This document shows, piece by piece, positions 23,956 through 32,045 of a stretch of DNA of 64,000 nt. This DNA is from Eunapius fragilis. Its lineage: Eukaryota; Porifera; Demospongiae; Spongillida; Spongillidae. Where the stretch lies: NCBI GenBank assembly GCA_963681505.1, contig OY811978.1:8876731-8940730 (forward strand), read 5' to 3'. The notes below the pieces were generated by a model. The model made no database searches. It was not told the origin of the DNA and worked only from the letters and a program-made list of their open reading frames with translations. The translations under genes were made by a program, and so were the position numbers. The stretch's first letter is position 1; the number at the start of each line of letters is the position of its first letter.

Positions 23956-24854
23956 CTGGAAATGCAGTAAGCAACGAGGTCATTCTGATACGCATATATA
24001 CATCGTTAAAAGTTCTTACATGTATTTCCTATCAGGCATTGGTTGCCGATGATTCTTTTTAAGTCACTCGATTGGAAACATTTCTGCTCAACCCGAAGAA
24101 AGCACACCCATGCAGAGTGAATTTTCAGTTTGTAAATACCAAGCCGCACAAACAAGAAAATTGGATCTTCGCGTTGTTTCCCGAGGCAGTCATGCAACAT
24201 TCCCTCGCCATGCATGCATCATCACATACACTAATTACTTTAGAATAGGCCGTTACTGCATGTAGCAACACCCGCCTCCAATTATAGAAAACTACAGGCC
24301 TTATATTTCAACAGCTCATGCATTTGTTACCTTTTTAATTGTGGTGGGACCGCCGGTTTTGTGATATCGATGACACCGTTAATAGGTAATGTGTCCCTTG
24401 ATGGGGGCCAATATCATTATCGTAGTGGTACCCAAGCGGGTTGCAAGACATGCCGCGTATATACAAACTATTATACATGTAGAATACATGAGTTTTGAAA
24501 GGAGAAGTGACTTGTTGTGTAGCATACTATAAGCAGCGCGTGCACCTGCCCAGTTCAGTATACGTTATCGCGAGCAAGACGTACCTGAGAATCGGTCAAC
24601 TTGTATTGCAGTCTGTATCCCGGTAGAAGGCTGCTGTTCTCGTTGATAAGGTCAAGGGCCAGCTGAACACCAGCTACGGAACTGGAGGTGACGTAATCTC
24701 CCGAGAAGCTGACCATTAGTCCCAAGGTAAGGGGTATCCTGGTGTCGTTAGGGCTCACCACTGAGGGGTAGATGGTACTCAGGTCCTCTACCTCTATCGC
24801 GTGAGTGATAACGATGGCTAAGAAGACGACTATCATCTTGAGCAACGAAGGCAT
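9002..24854 (-). CDS. GABA-B-like metabotropic receptor, gene 1 (17 exons, predicted 914 aa)
   Basis: Family C GPCR predicted to sit in the plasma membrane. Exons, 5' to 3': 24585-24854, 15002-15142, 14513-14683, 14261-14377, 14124-14189, 13675-13872, 13490-13619, 12426-12577, 12075-12150, 11922-12017, 11650-11794, 11464-11590, 11111-11218, 10422-10568, 10005-10337, 9682-9831, 9002-9319. They sum to 2745 nt with all phases matching. Order: signal peptide (1-18), Venus-flytrap domain (about 25-470) with the GABA-B landmarks YESDARKVVCE and FFDAVWTYALALNKT, seven membrane helices (about 493-757), a short coiled coil (about 783-805) and a cytoplasmic tail. There is no cysteine-rich linker between flytrap and membrane domain, as in GABA-B and unlike mGluR. 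Intron 1 is 9.4 kb and full of repeats; the other introns are short. Expression is not shown by the sequence. Family membership is firm; the ligand is not. Confidence 0.88.
11922..15142 (-). other. Gene 1 exons 2-10: ligand-binding domain
   Basis: Exon 2 opens with CKQNVAYDTFF directly after the TDSQ of exon 1, matching the HDSKC motif of GABA-B receptors. Compared with human GABA-B1 (family knowledge), the lobe-2 contacts appear kept: Tyr in MYESDARK (residue 245), Trp in SWYTNGWW (273) and Glu in EHEDVTFFDAVW (344). In lobe 1 the GCSS motif is GCED, YGSSSP is CDSAAP, and the histidine of RTHPS is Ile in QMIPTE. For exon 7 two in-frame acceptors 18 nt apart are possible; I used the downstream one because gene 2 has a 1-nt insertion between them. 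Confidence 0.8.
12765..13429. repeat. Two fold-back repeats in intron 7 of gene 1
   Basis: Two imperfect palindromes of about 115 bp. At 12765-12880 AACCTCGAGAGGG pairs with CCCTCTCGAGGTT around a C-rich centre. At 13313-13429 GACACTGAACC and CCACGTGATTTAG pair with CTAAATCACGTAG and GGTTTCAGTGTC. Intron 7 of gene 3 has neither, so they are insertions specific to this copy. Between them no exon is seen. Confidence 0.55.
15143..17790. other. Left part of gene 1 intron 1, unrecognised coding-like remnants
   Basis: No confident gene. On plus, 16637-17040 and 17369-17760 read short stretches of protein-like sequence in shifting frames (for example GFIDGKVKCKK and SREYKFNIIDFKK) broken by stops, which suggests a decayed transposon ORF. 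I cannot place the family. The minus strand over 17191-17385 is open for 64 codons, but it may only be a shadow. Confidence 0.25.
17795..18691 (+). pseudogene. 5'-truncated non-LTR retrotransposon (LINE), reverse transcriptase C-terminal part
   Basis: The frame 17795-18400 reads the end of a LINE reverse transcriptase: YIRDLGVYVSSDFKPG, SSIAAKAYSRCSLLLKGF, VFKTYVRPLLEFNTPVWNPW, IEGVQRYFTREIYKRA. The frame is lost near 18395. The C-terminus continues in another frame (SRVVPIWNSLPQHVV) to a stop at 18582. A (ATT)n tail at 18656-18691 fits the simple-repeat 3' ends of CR1/RTE/L2-like elements. The frame shift and missing front make it dead. It inserted on the strand opposite to the receptor gene. 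Confidence 0.8.
18692..19140. other. Intronic sequence, nothing recognised
   Basis: About 450 bp following the LINE tail. The open frame across 18594-18971 reads partly through the (ATT)n tail and shows no family resemblance. Confidence 0.4.
19142..19300 (+). repeat. (TGCG)n microsatellite with a flank repeated inverted at 23825-23925
   Basis: About 65 bp of GTGC/TGCG repeat followed by ATGGAACGCCGTTTGTTTCA-GCACACAGGCCACAC. The reverse complement of this flank, followed by the same tetranucleotide run, lies at 23825-23925 right of the assembly gap. The two form an inverted pair 4.7 kb apart. Confidence 0.75.
19655..19722 (+). repeat. (AT)n(GT)n compound microsatellite
   Basis: Seven or so AT steps followed by about 21 GT steps. 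The ORFs reading through it in the THTHTH frame are not genes. Confidence 0.9.
19730..21890. other. Intronic sequence with unrecognised short frames
   Basis: Open stretches at 20302-20550 and 20642-21020 on plus have ordinary amino-acid composition, but I recognise no domain and see no splice pattern linking them. Repeat junk or a decayed gene are both possible. Confidence 0.25.
21897..22645 (+). pseudogene. LINE-type C-terminal domain fragment (CALCPG...LGHHATTCKRGG)
   Basis: Reads AIKWWLGM, CALCPGNALEPLGHHATTC-KRGG, VVRHNTLRDVLAETC, DHSHTHPADLL, then after two frame breaks IPLVAETYGAWGNE-type sequence (here VPLVAETYGAWGNE) and ASRLATLTCRAKSAVLRDIY-GRLNLHL. The Cys/His pattern and RHN motif are, to my recollection, the C-terminal end of a widespread multi-copy retrotransposon ORF in marine invertebrates. 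Further fragments of the same family are at 35041-35430 (plus) and 52795-53035 (minus). Frameshifts make it non-functional. Confidence 0.6.
22650..23299. other. Intronic sequence, nothing recognised
   Basis: Starts with an AATAATAA-type tail of the preceding LINE fragment. No gene or repeat structure was recognised up to the decayed Helitron-like terminus at 23300. Confidence 0.4.
23300..23523 (+). mobile_element. Decayed Helitron-like 3' end (fourth copy)
   Basis: Ends with AGAGAATGTTTTTATCACTTG followed by host T, the same terminus as the three better elements, and shares their subterminal words CTATTTCATTTT, TTACACCACCAT and TTCCTATATAC in the same order. The left arm of the fold-back is largely eroded (GATGAAATAGACC is still complementary). 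The 5' end was not found. Confidence 0.6.
23625..23824. other. Assembly gap (200 N)
   Basis: A run of exactly 200 N, most likely of unknown true size. It sits beside a (TGCG)n run and a poly-C tract, both difficult to assemble. Confidence 1.
23825..23957 (-). repeat. Inverted partner of 19142-19300: TGCG run plus poly-C
   Basis: GTGTGGCCTGTGTGCTGAAA and GGCGTTCCATAC are the reverse complement of 19220-19257. They are followed by about 60 bp of TGCG repeat and a run of about 27 C. Confidence 0.8.
23960..24584. other. Intron 1 of gene 1 next to exon 1, nothing recognised
   Basis: No coding exon and no match to the first introns of genes 0, 2 or 3. Homology with those genes begins only about 12 bp from the exon. 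Confidence 0.4.
24585..24854 (-). CDS. GABA-B-like receptor gene 1, exon 1
   Basis: Ninety codons beginning MPSLLKMIVV and ending LTDSQ, then donor GTACGT. An in-frame upstream ATG at 24869 would add MHVVS. I chose the inner Met because it is the one shared with genes 0 and 2 and leaves the signal peptide at the N-terminus. Only about five codons differ from exon 1 of gene 0 (for example VEDLSTIYP against VEELRTIYP), yet the sequences outside 24573-24872 are unrelated. The link to exons 2-17, 9.4 kb away, rests on order, strand and phase, not on a transcript. Confidence 0.8.
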
Positions 24855-24869
24855 TGAAACAACATGCAT

Positions 24870-26097
24870 TGATAGCTCTACTGGAATGTATAGTGATTCT
24901 AGCTATAGCGCTATACCCTGTCCATAAATGTACATAATTAATTCCAGCTATAGGATATACTACAATTTACACTACGCGCGCATATATCAAACACTGTAAT
25001 ATCCTTAAAATCAAAACAAGGAATAACGGTCGACACAAGTCATTTCCTTGAAGCATATGCACCTCCTGCGGAGTGCATTTGCTTTTTCAAGTCTGCTAGA
25101 AGTTCGACTTGGAAGGTTTGTCAATCTCCTATGACGAGCAGTCTGCGAGTGTGAGGGATCGAGTAGAAATTAGGGCTTAGGTTAGGGGGGGTGGGCCGAA
25201 GGCCCGCTACACCCTTCAACTTTTCACCCCCTCTCCGAATCCGCACTCAAATTGCACCCATCCCTCCCTCCCGACACTCTTCATTGAAACCCATGCACTA
25301 ACCTCCACACTCTTTCATAAACGCCATCTTGGCTGTGGGGAGGCGCACACTAAGGGGCCCTGGACTCTGAGGTCGATGCATGGCATGTTAAGCCAGATGG
25401 TCCTGGCATCATGCACGTCACTTAGTTTTTTAATAGCCATACATTTTATTGGCACCTTTGCGTTGCCCACGTCGAGCAGATTTCGAAACAACTTCGCGAT
25501 TAGTAAACTTGACTATATATCTTAATTTATCATTGTCCACCCATCGTATACGTGTAAGTTAGATATAATAATATATGTTTGAAATCAAGTAGTGCAGAGC
25601 TGCGCGCACATGCATGAACGTATGCAAAATGTATCGCATATTCTAAGAATGTACAAATGTTTGCACATTCTTCGTGTCTTGTATGCTATAAACCGAGTCT
25701 GTGTTTGTTTTGACTGTCTGCAGCTGCATTATATTTTTGAATGTTGCTTATGATGTATACGGGTAGGTCGCGCAACAACAATTGACATGAACACCGTCGA
25801 GCGTATGACATAAGGCATAGAGCAGATGACATAGGGCATACAACCATCAGTCGGGTCCCAGACTAACCAGACCATGAATACATGTGCGCCGTCAACTTCT
25901 CAGTACATGATTAAGATGGAGCACCATTTTCGCTTGTCTGCCAGCCTGCCATATAGATTATTTCGGCGAATTATTAAACGGGGGCTTGCTAGCTGTACCG
26001 TAGCTATACCATAATTGTACCGTACGGTAATTAGCTTTGAAATTGTAATTGAGGGCAAAAATGGTGGGTTCGCACCCTTTTAATAATTTGCCGAAAT
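24870..26097. other. Spacer between gene 1 and the truncated end of gene 2
   Basis: Contains the 5' flank of gene 1, which has no similarity to the conserved flank of genes 0 and 2, and no ORF of interest. At 25170-25215 there is a GGGGGGGTGGGCC-rich patch. Membrane-domain exons expected for gene 2 are absent here. Confidence 0.4.
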
Positions 26098-26412
26098 CTT
26101 GTTGAAAGTCCCCACTCTCCTTTCAAAGTTCCGACACTAGTTTCCATACCAATTTTCCTCTCAGTATAAAAATTTGACACATTCAAAACACTCATTTCTG
26201 AAGATGTGGAGTTCTAACTGGATGGATCAGTAAACATTGCTTGAAATTATCTAGAGTACCAAAATTGATTTCCGTAGAGAAAAAAAGATGTGGGAACAAG
26301 TGTAGGAGATTTGAAAGGAAAGGGTTTAAGATATGCAGTTATGTATTTTTATATAGTGATAACATGACAACCCCACAAGGCCGATTTTGCTGGCCACTGT
26401 CCCATGTTAATA
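26098..26412 (-). other. Remnant of gene 2 intron 7, last part kept
   Basis: Homologous to 43877-44328 in intron 7 of gene 3 (CTCTCCTTTCAAAGTTCC, TGAAGATGTGGA, CCACAAGGCCGATTTTGCTG). The match ends abruptly at about 26098. Everything of gene 2 beyond this point, exons 8-17, has been lost. The stretch is cut at 26412 by the Helitron. Confidence 0.7.
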
Positions 26413-26823
26413 CAAGTAAATAAAAACATTCTCTAACGAGAGAGTTGTTGGTATATAGGATTGACCAATGGTGGTGTAAAAAGCATGGAAACAAGAGTGA
26501 CAGAAATTTTACTGGAAAATTGAAATAGGCCTATATTTAGCCCATTACTCAGGCATGTGTGTTATATTGTGTGCTAAATATAGGCCTATTTCAATTTTCC
26601 AGTAAAATTTCTGTCACTCTTGTTTCCATGCTTTTTACACCACCATTGGTCAATCCTATATACCAACAACTCTCTCATTAGAGAATGTTTTTATTTAGGT
26701 TTTTTTTCACCGTCGATGAAATGTAGGAAGAGCATATATAATTTGGACGATCCCCTTTATCTCTTAATGCAATAACAAATAACTTAATAATAATAATTAT
26801 AATTATATGAATTAGTAGTGTTT

Positions 26824-27219
26824 ATTGTTAATTGTCCTCGCCCGCACCCTCGTCTCCTGCGGGGACGTCCTCCTCCCGGCCTCCCCGCCATGCTGCATTC
26901 TGCCAGGGTGGCAGTGGCCATGCAGGCCAGGGAGGGAGGGAGCACAGTTGGCGGTGGTACCGGCGGGAGCGCAGCTGGTGGTGGTGGTGGCGGGATTATC
27001 CCTGCTTGTTGTTCCGCCAGGAACACCGGCGGGGGCAGCGCTGGTGGTGCCGGCGGGGGTAGCGCTGGTGGTGCCGGCGGGGGTAGCGCTGGTGGTGCCG
27101 GCGGGGGCAGCGCTGGTGGTGCCGGCGAGGGCAGCGCTGCTGGTAGTGGTGGTGGGGGCAGTGCTGCTGGTGGTGGTAGGAGTGGCAGGGTGAAGGGGAG
27201 AGGAGTCGGAGGATGACAT
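26824..27219 (-). repeat. GC-rich block with 21-bp repeats, open in several frames
   Basis: About 400 bp at clearly higher GC than the surroundings, with four tandem 21-bp units at 27040-27130. On minus the frames from 27219 (PAGTTSA repeats, 135 codons) and 27233 (PPAPPALP repeats, 149 codons) are both open, as are plus-strand frames rich in GGSAGGA. Open frames on both strands mean base composition, not selection, explains them. TATAAAAG at 27240-27247 is too close to either ATG to be a normal TATA box. It may be captured host sequence inside H1. Confidence 0.4.
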
Positions 27220-27649
27220 TTCAGCGGGTGCATGACTGACTTTTATACCTGCAAAGCCTTAACACGTGTACACACTGTGCTATATTTCTATTGGTCCAAT
27301 TCCATCATATTAACGGCATGTGCTAAAATTTTATTGGTCAGATTTGAAAAGGCTCCAATCTAAACATGGAGGTGTAGCCTACATGAAGTAAAGCTGGATA
27401 GTGTGGGAACTCAGGAAGTGAACTACATGACTGCATGTAGATCTGGGATAACATGGCACCATGTAGATTGATAAGGATATGTTTTCAGGTGAGTAATATC
27501 TGTGGACAGGGTCTGCAGCGTTATGAGTGTGGGCAGAATGTCTGATTTTACATAAATGTGAACGTAGAAGTACCTTATGGTGGCTATAACAAGTTGATTT
27601 GCAAAAGTACAAGACTATTGGTGGCATGTGGTGGCAAGAAAGTCTGCTG

Positions 27650-27901
27650 CTAGTGCTGGTGGTGTGTACAATGGACAAAGCACTTGAAATGTACATGAGA
27701 TTGGCTTAAGACCACACTTTTGCATGTATCATGAATTGATACATGTGCTTTATAAACCAATGCCTCTGCCCCAATCTTACTTACTGCTGCATGGGCAGAT
27801 CTAGTAACAACCTTTTGAGCTAGCAATGGATGAGACTTACAAAAGGCATCATTTACTTCACTTAGAAGCTCCATTAGTGCATGAGATTTGGGTTCATACA
27901 A
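27650..27901 (-). pseudogene. Helitron-internal coding remnant
   Basis: An 83-codon frame (ELLSEVNDAFCKSHPLLAQK, VVTRSAHAAVSKIGAEALVY) with convincing protein composition. It lies downstream of the repeat-rich ORF on the same strand inside H1 and could be a further exon or fragment of the same element-encoded protein. I recognise no domain. Confidence 0.35.
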
Positions 27902-28254
27902 GCAGTAGCTATATGGGAGAAGGATATGGTTGCAGTTATTTTCATTTCACCTATAGTTCTCAGCCCTTGCAACTGCAATTATATTCATAGTTGCAACACA
28001 TGTACATGGCTAGACAGATAAGGAAGCCTTCAAATAAGGAAGCCTTTTTATACATCAGATTAAAACAATAGACACTATACTACTGTACACACAGTTGCAT
28101 GCTTTACATGTGAAGTGAATGGTTTTGTGCAGATCCGTGCTGTACATAGTTGTGCGGGCCCTACTACCGCGTTTGGTCAGGTAGTAGGGTGACAACCCCG
28201 ACCAAACACCGCCCGACTATGCTCTACAAATGTTGCATGCACAGCTTTTTAATG

Positions 28255-29098
28255 TTAATACAACATGCCATAACATACCATTGGGTGGTAGTGGTAGTGT
28301 ATGCTGTGACCCCTGCGGTGCCGCGTCCTCTCGGAAGCACATTTAGCCAATCGGACAGCGGGGTCATTCCAATACCGACTCCTTTTAGATGCTTTAATGG
28401 CAGCTGAATTGTCCTCGTATTTCTGCCTGTTAGCAGCGCGGTTTCCCTCGAGGTCCTCTTCATATCGCCGCCTTTTAGCAGCATGGTTCTCCTCGAGATC
28501 CTCTTCATATCGCCGCCTTTTAGCAGCACGGTTCTCCTCGAGGTCCTCTTCATATCGCCGCCTTTTAGCAGCACGGTTCTCCTCGAGGTCCTCTTCATAT
28601 AGCCGCCTTTTAGCAGCACGGTTCTCCTCGAGGTCCTCTTCATATCGCCACCTTTTAGCAGATCGCTTAGATTCAATATCTGCGTTGTAGCTGTCGCGTA
28701 CAGAGGCCTTCTTCTTTTCGGGATCGACCTTGTAGCTGTCGCGTACAGAGGCCTTCTTCTTTTTGGGATCGGCCTTGTAGCTGTCGCGTACAGAGGCCTT
28801 CTTCTTTTCGGGATCGGCCTTGTAGCTGTCGCGTACAGAGGCCTTCTTCTTTTCGGGATCGGCCTTGTAGCTGTCGCGTACAGAGGCCTTCTTCTTTTCG
28901 GGATCGGCCTTGTAGCTGTCGCGTACAGAGGCCTTCTTCTTTTCGGGATCGGCCTTGCATGTAGCTGTCGCGTACAGAGGCCTTCTTCTTTTCGGGATCG
29001 GCCTTGTTGAGCGCTCGGGCTTTAGCTTTGTTCTCGTCTTGCTTTTGGAGGTATTCCGCTCGTTGCTTAGATCTCTTCTTTTGATTACGCGAAGGCAT
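28255..29098 (-). pseudogene. Helitron-encoded repeat protein, MPSRNQKKRSKQRAEY family, frameshifted
   Basis: Starts MPSRNQKKRSKQRAEYLQKQ. Seven copies of a 15-residue unit (KADPEKKKASVRDSY) follow, then five copies of a second 15-residue unit (YEEDLEENRAAKRRR), and a C-terminus with RYWNDPAVRLAK and HYHYHPMVCYGMLY. Both units are strongly charged and likely helical. A 4-nt insertion at about 28957-28961 shifts the frame after the first unit, so the gene is broken. From memory this protein type is multi-copy in sponges and cnidarians and associated with Helitron-like elements; its position inside H1 agrees. Function is unknown; nucleic-acid binding is only a guess from the charge. Confidence 0.6.
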
Positions 29099-29343
29099 TT
29101 TTAGAAAAACAACTTCACTAGCCAAAGCAACAACTAAACTGCGATAGGAACACCAGATATTTTTAGTGCAGGTTAGAGTATTTATACTGCCTAAAATTAT
29201 TAATAAATATCTATTACATACATTATTAAATAGAACTTGATATGTGTCTTTATGACATGTAAGGATAACGTGCCGGTAAATTTCGAAGCGATTGGTACTA
29301 TTCCCGTCCTTCTAAACCGTTCCTAGCTCGAGTTATACCTTCC

Positions 29344-29374
<31 letters not shown>

Positions 29375-29409
29375 AAGAAGAAGAAGACGACGACGACGAC
29401 GACGACGAT
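29344..29409 (+). repeat. (GAA)n(GAC)n microsatellite inside H1
   Basis: Trinucleotide run in the 5' leader of H1. H2 has (GTC)n at the equivalent place (56755-56776), so a trinucleotide tract is a shared part of the element. Confidence 0.85.
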
Positions 29410-30100
29410 GGAGAATTATTTTTGGACTGGGCACGAGAAACAGGAAATTGTTTGTTTCTCTATAACCACACCGTTTTATGACACGGAACAAACGTAGAAC
29501 TGTAGATCGTTGTGCTCTCATTCCGCCGCGATAAAGAGATAAGCGATCCGTTTCTCCGTTGTCCCTCCAGACGCTAGTTAAGTTTTATTAATGACATTCA
29601 TCAACCCTCAATCAATCCTATATTGAACCTGCTGCCGCAGGTTCAGATTATATGTTCCACTGTGTTCACATGCGGTGGAAGATGTCACCGCCAGTAATGG
29701 AGCAAATTGCATTGAAATGATACATGTGCAGTTTTTATATTGCATACACTAGTATGATAAATCACAATGACAATGGTACTGCACCTTGAATGGTTTTGTT
29801 AAGTGCAATTGCATATGTCCAAATGGCATCAAAGAAGGTGACATCTTCTTTCCCATTATCCAGACCAAGGTCAGAAGCGCGTCGGATATACATATCATGG
29901 TATTGTGAATAGGTCTGCATGTTATGGGTAGCACTGGTGTATGTTTGCACTACAATACAATTACACTCACAAACCCAGATAACGAGTCATTTTCATTGAA
30001 TTCTGCATCCAACATAAGAGATAGTGATCCATTTAAGGCCATTTCCATTTCACGCTTTGTGCAATTCAATACATAGTCTGTCTCATGTTGTGGGTCCCAC

Positions 30101-30258
30101 TAGCCTCGTCCCCAGGCCCTATTTTTATATTAAAGTTAGCGGGGACAAAAAATAGGGCCTGGTATCCATTGTCAAGGTCTTGGTGCGCATGCGCTAGCCA
30201 TTCTCCAGAATCTGGAGATTCGTGCACTGTTGTAATTTGGTTTGTAATCCTTTCCGTA
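30101..30258 (+). repeat. Left terminal inverted repeat, 158 bp
   Basis: Identical to the reverse complement of 33132-33289. It contains a second inverted pair, AGGCCCTATTTTT and AAAAAATAGGGCCT, about 20 bp apart, and the palindrome CCAGAATCTGG-like core ATTCTCCAGAATCTGGAGAT, so each end can fold on its own. Confidence 0.95.
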
Positions 30259-30277
30259 TACCTAGTCTAATCGAGTG

Positions 30278-31751
30278 ATGGCGTATTCAGCCGAGTTCTG
30301 TGAAGCGGTAGCTTATTCTCTACGGTGTGTTCACCAGGAAAGCCTAGTACTCAAGGCCAAGCAGGAGGAAGCACTTTTCCATCTGTACAATTGTCGGGAT
30401 GTGTTCGCTTGGTTTCCTTACTGGGTACGGGAAGTCAATTTGCTACCAGCTGTTACCGTTCATGTTCGACTTCAAACTAAAGCGCACCACTGCTCCACAA
30501 GATCAACGTAGTTCAGTCCTAGTGATTTCTCCACTAGTTTCCCTGATGGTCGACCAAGTTTCTGGTCTACAGAAGAGAGGTGTTAATGCTGCAATACTCT
30601 CTGGAAACAAGGGTAAGTATTCCTATGTTTAAAAATAAAATTTCGATGCCAATGTGTCATGAGGTTTTCTTCTTATTTGTGCAGATGTGGACAAGGAACT
30701 AATTGCCAGTGAGAGGCAAGTGTCTCTTGGTCATTTTCAGCTCCTGTACAGTGCTCCTGAGGCCATTCTTGGTACAGACACCTTGTGGAGACAACTTCTT
30801 GTCTGTCCTCCTCTGTCAGTTAGCATTGTGGCAGTAGCTGTTGATGAAGCACACTGTGTCTTCAAGTGGTAAGTAGCTTGAGTAAAAAAAAAAAACAACT
30901 CAATGTTTCCACCATGTAGGAGCAAAGACTTTCGCCCTTCGTTTGGTGCACTGAAAGACCTAAGGGCTTTTATGCCACCTGGTGTTCCAATGCTTGCAAC
31001 TACTGCTACAGTAACTGTGAGAATGAGGGAGTACATCATTGAAAAGCTAGACATGGGAGGTTGTTTCATTGTGTATGAGTCTCCTAACAAGCCAAACATC
31101 TGCTACGAGGTGACTCTAAAGAAAACCATTGAGGAGGACTTTGAATGTATCATCAGGGATGTAGCTGCAAATAAGGTCAAAGCCCAGAGGGTTGTAGTGT
31201 ACTGCCAATCTCTGGATATGTGTGCATCTCTGTATGCTCACTTTCTCCATGTTCTACAAGACGCTAGCTACTATCCTTCAGATGCTGAACACATCAGTGA
31301 CAACCGCCTATTTGCCATGTTCCACTCTTGTACTGATGAACACAACAAGAGGGTGGTTATGTCCAGTCTAAGAGAGAGTGATAGTGTCTTACGAGTAGTG
31401 TTTGCAACAATGGCACTTGGTATGGGGGTTGACTTCAAGAGCTTAGGCTACATTATCCACTATGGTGCTCCTCGTTCTCTTGAGGACTACATCCAGGAGA
31501 GTGGCAGAGCTGGCAGAGATCACCAACAGTCTGTGTCCAGAATTTATTGGAAACCATGTGAAGCTCCTGTGTATGCAAACCAGAGTGTCCATCGTTACAA
31601 GGAATTGAAGGACGTCAGAGACTATCTAGAGAGTACTGAGCATTGTCGCAGGTTTATGTTGCTGAAGTACTTTGACCCAGCTGTGGCCATGACATTGGGA
31701 TCCCGTGACAGTACACTTTGCTGTGATTATTGCCGATTCAAACTTCAGTGA
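30278..31751 (+). pseudogene. RecQ-type DNA helicase of the transposon (3 exons, frameshift in Walker A)
   Basis: Exons 30278-30612, 30685-30868 and 30920-31751 with GT-AG borders. Superfamily II motifs in order: Walker A GYGKS, Ia VISPLVSLMVDQV, II VDEAHCVFKW (DEAH), III ATTATVT, IV VVYCQSLDMC, V FATMALGMGVDF, VI QESGRAGRD, then a LLKYF...CCDYC stretch resembling the RecQ zinc-binding part. One extra T near 30417 (CCTTACTGG) puts Walker A out of frame with the N-terminus. Without that base the three exons total 1350 nt, a whole number of codons, which supports a single-base lesion or sequencing error. No nuclease or HRDC domain. Its role is presumably in transposition, by analogy with other helicase-carrying transposons. 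Confidence 0.85.
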
Positions 31752-32045
31752 AGATCCATATCCTCTCTTACACAATCACTCCTATACACTTCCCATCCAA
31801 AACTTTTATTGTTGCACTGCAAACCCGCACTCCCTTCTTACACTGCACATACACAATTCACCTCATACACAACTGTTACTCCCACATCAGCGTTGGGTTT
31901 GAAACACGTGAGTGCATACAATGTATGTTGTGCATATATAGTAGGTATGTTTATGGTCAGTAGTAGTCCATCTCATTGATCTCATCCACTATCTTCCTCA
32001 TCCTCATCATCATCATCACTACCTGCAGAGTTATTCGATTGTGTA

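Larger units (their letters stand above)
26413..29647 (-). mobile_element. Helitron-like element H1 (3.2 kb) with giant 3' fold-back
   Basis: On the minus strand it starts TCTGAACCTGC, whose GAACCTGC/GCAGGTTC hairpin (4-nt loop) lies at the very 5' end, and finishes TTTTTATTTACTTG. The host reads ATATAA|TATTAAC at the empty site in gene 3 (44328/44329), so insertion was exactly between A and T without duplication, the Helitron hallmark. The 3' end CTTG differs from the canonical CTRR in one position. The last 290 bp form a near-perfect inverted repeat (26413-26698). Inside are a broken repeat-rich ORF (28255-29098), further coding debris and a GC-rich block. No Rep or Pif1 helicase motif is seen, so it is probably non-autonomous or internally deleted. 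Confidence 0.75.

Noticed and set aside
23480..23995. ORFs of 105-149 codons crossing 23625-23824
   Set aside because: They run through 200 undetermined bases and a (TGCG)n/poly-C tract.
28440..29005. Regular 45-bp repeats resembling a CRISPR-like array
   Set aside because: Units are contiguous with no variable spacers, and the 45-bp period equals 15 codons of a protein repeat in a eukaryotic transposon.
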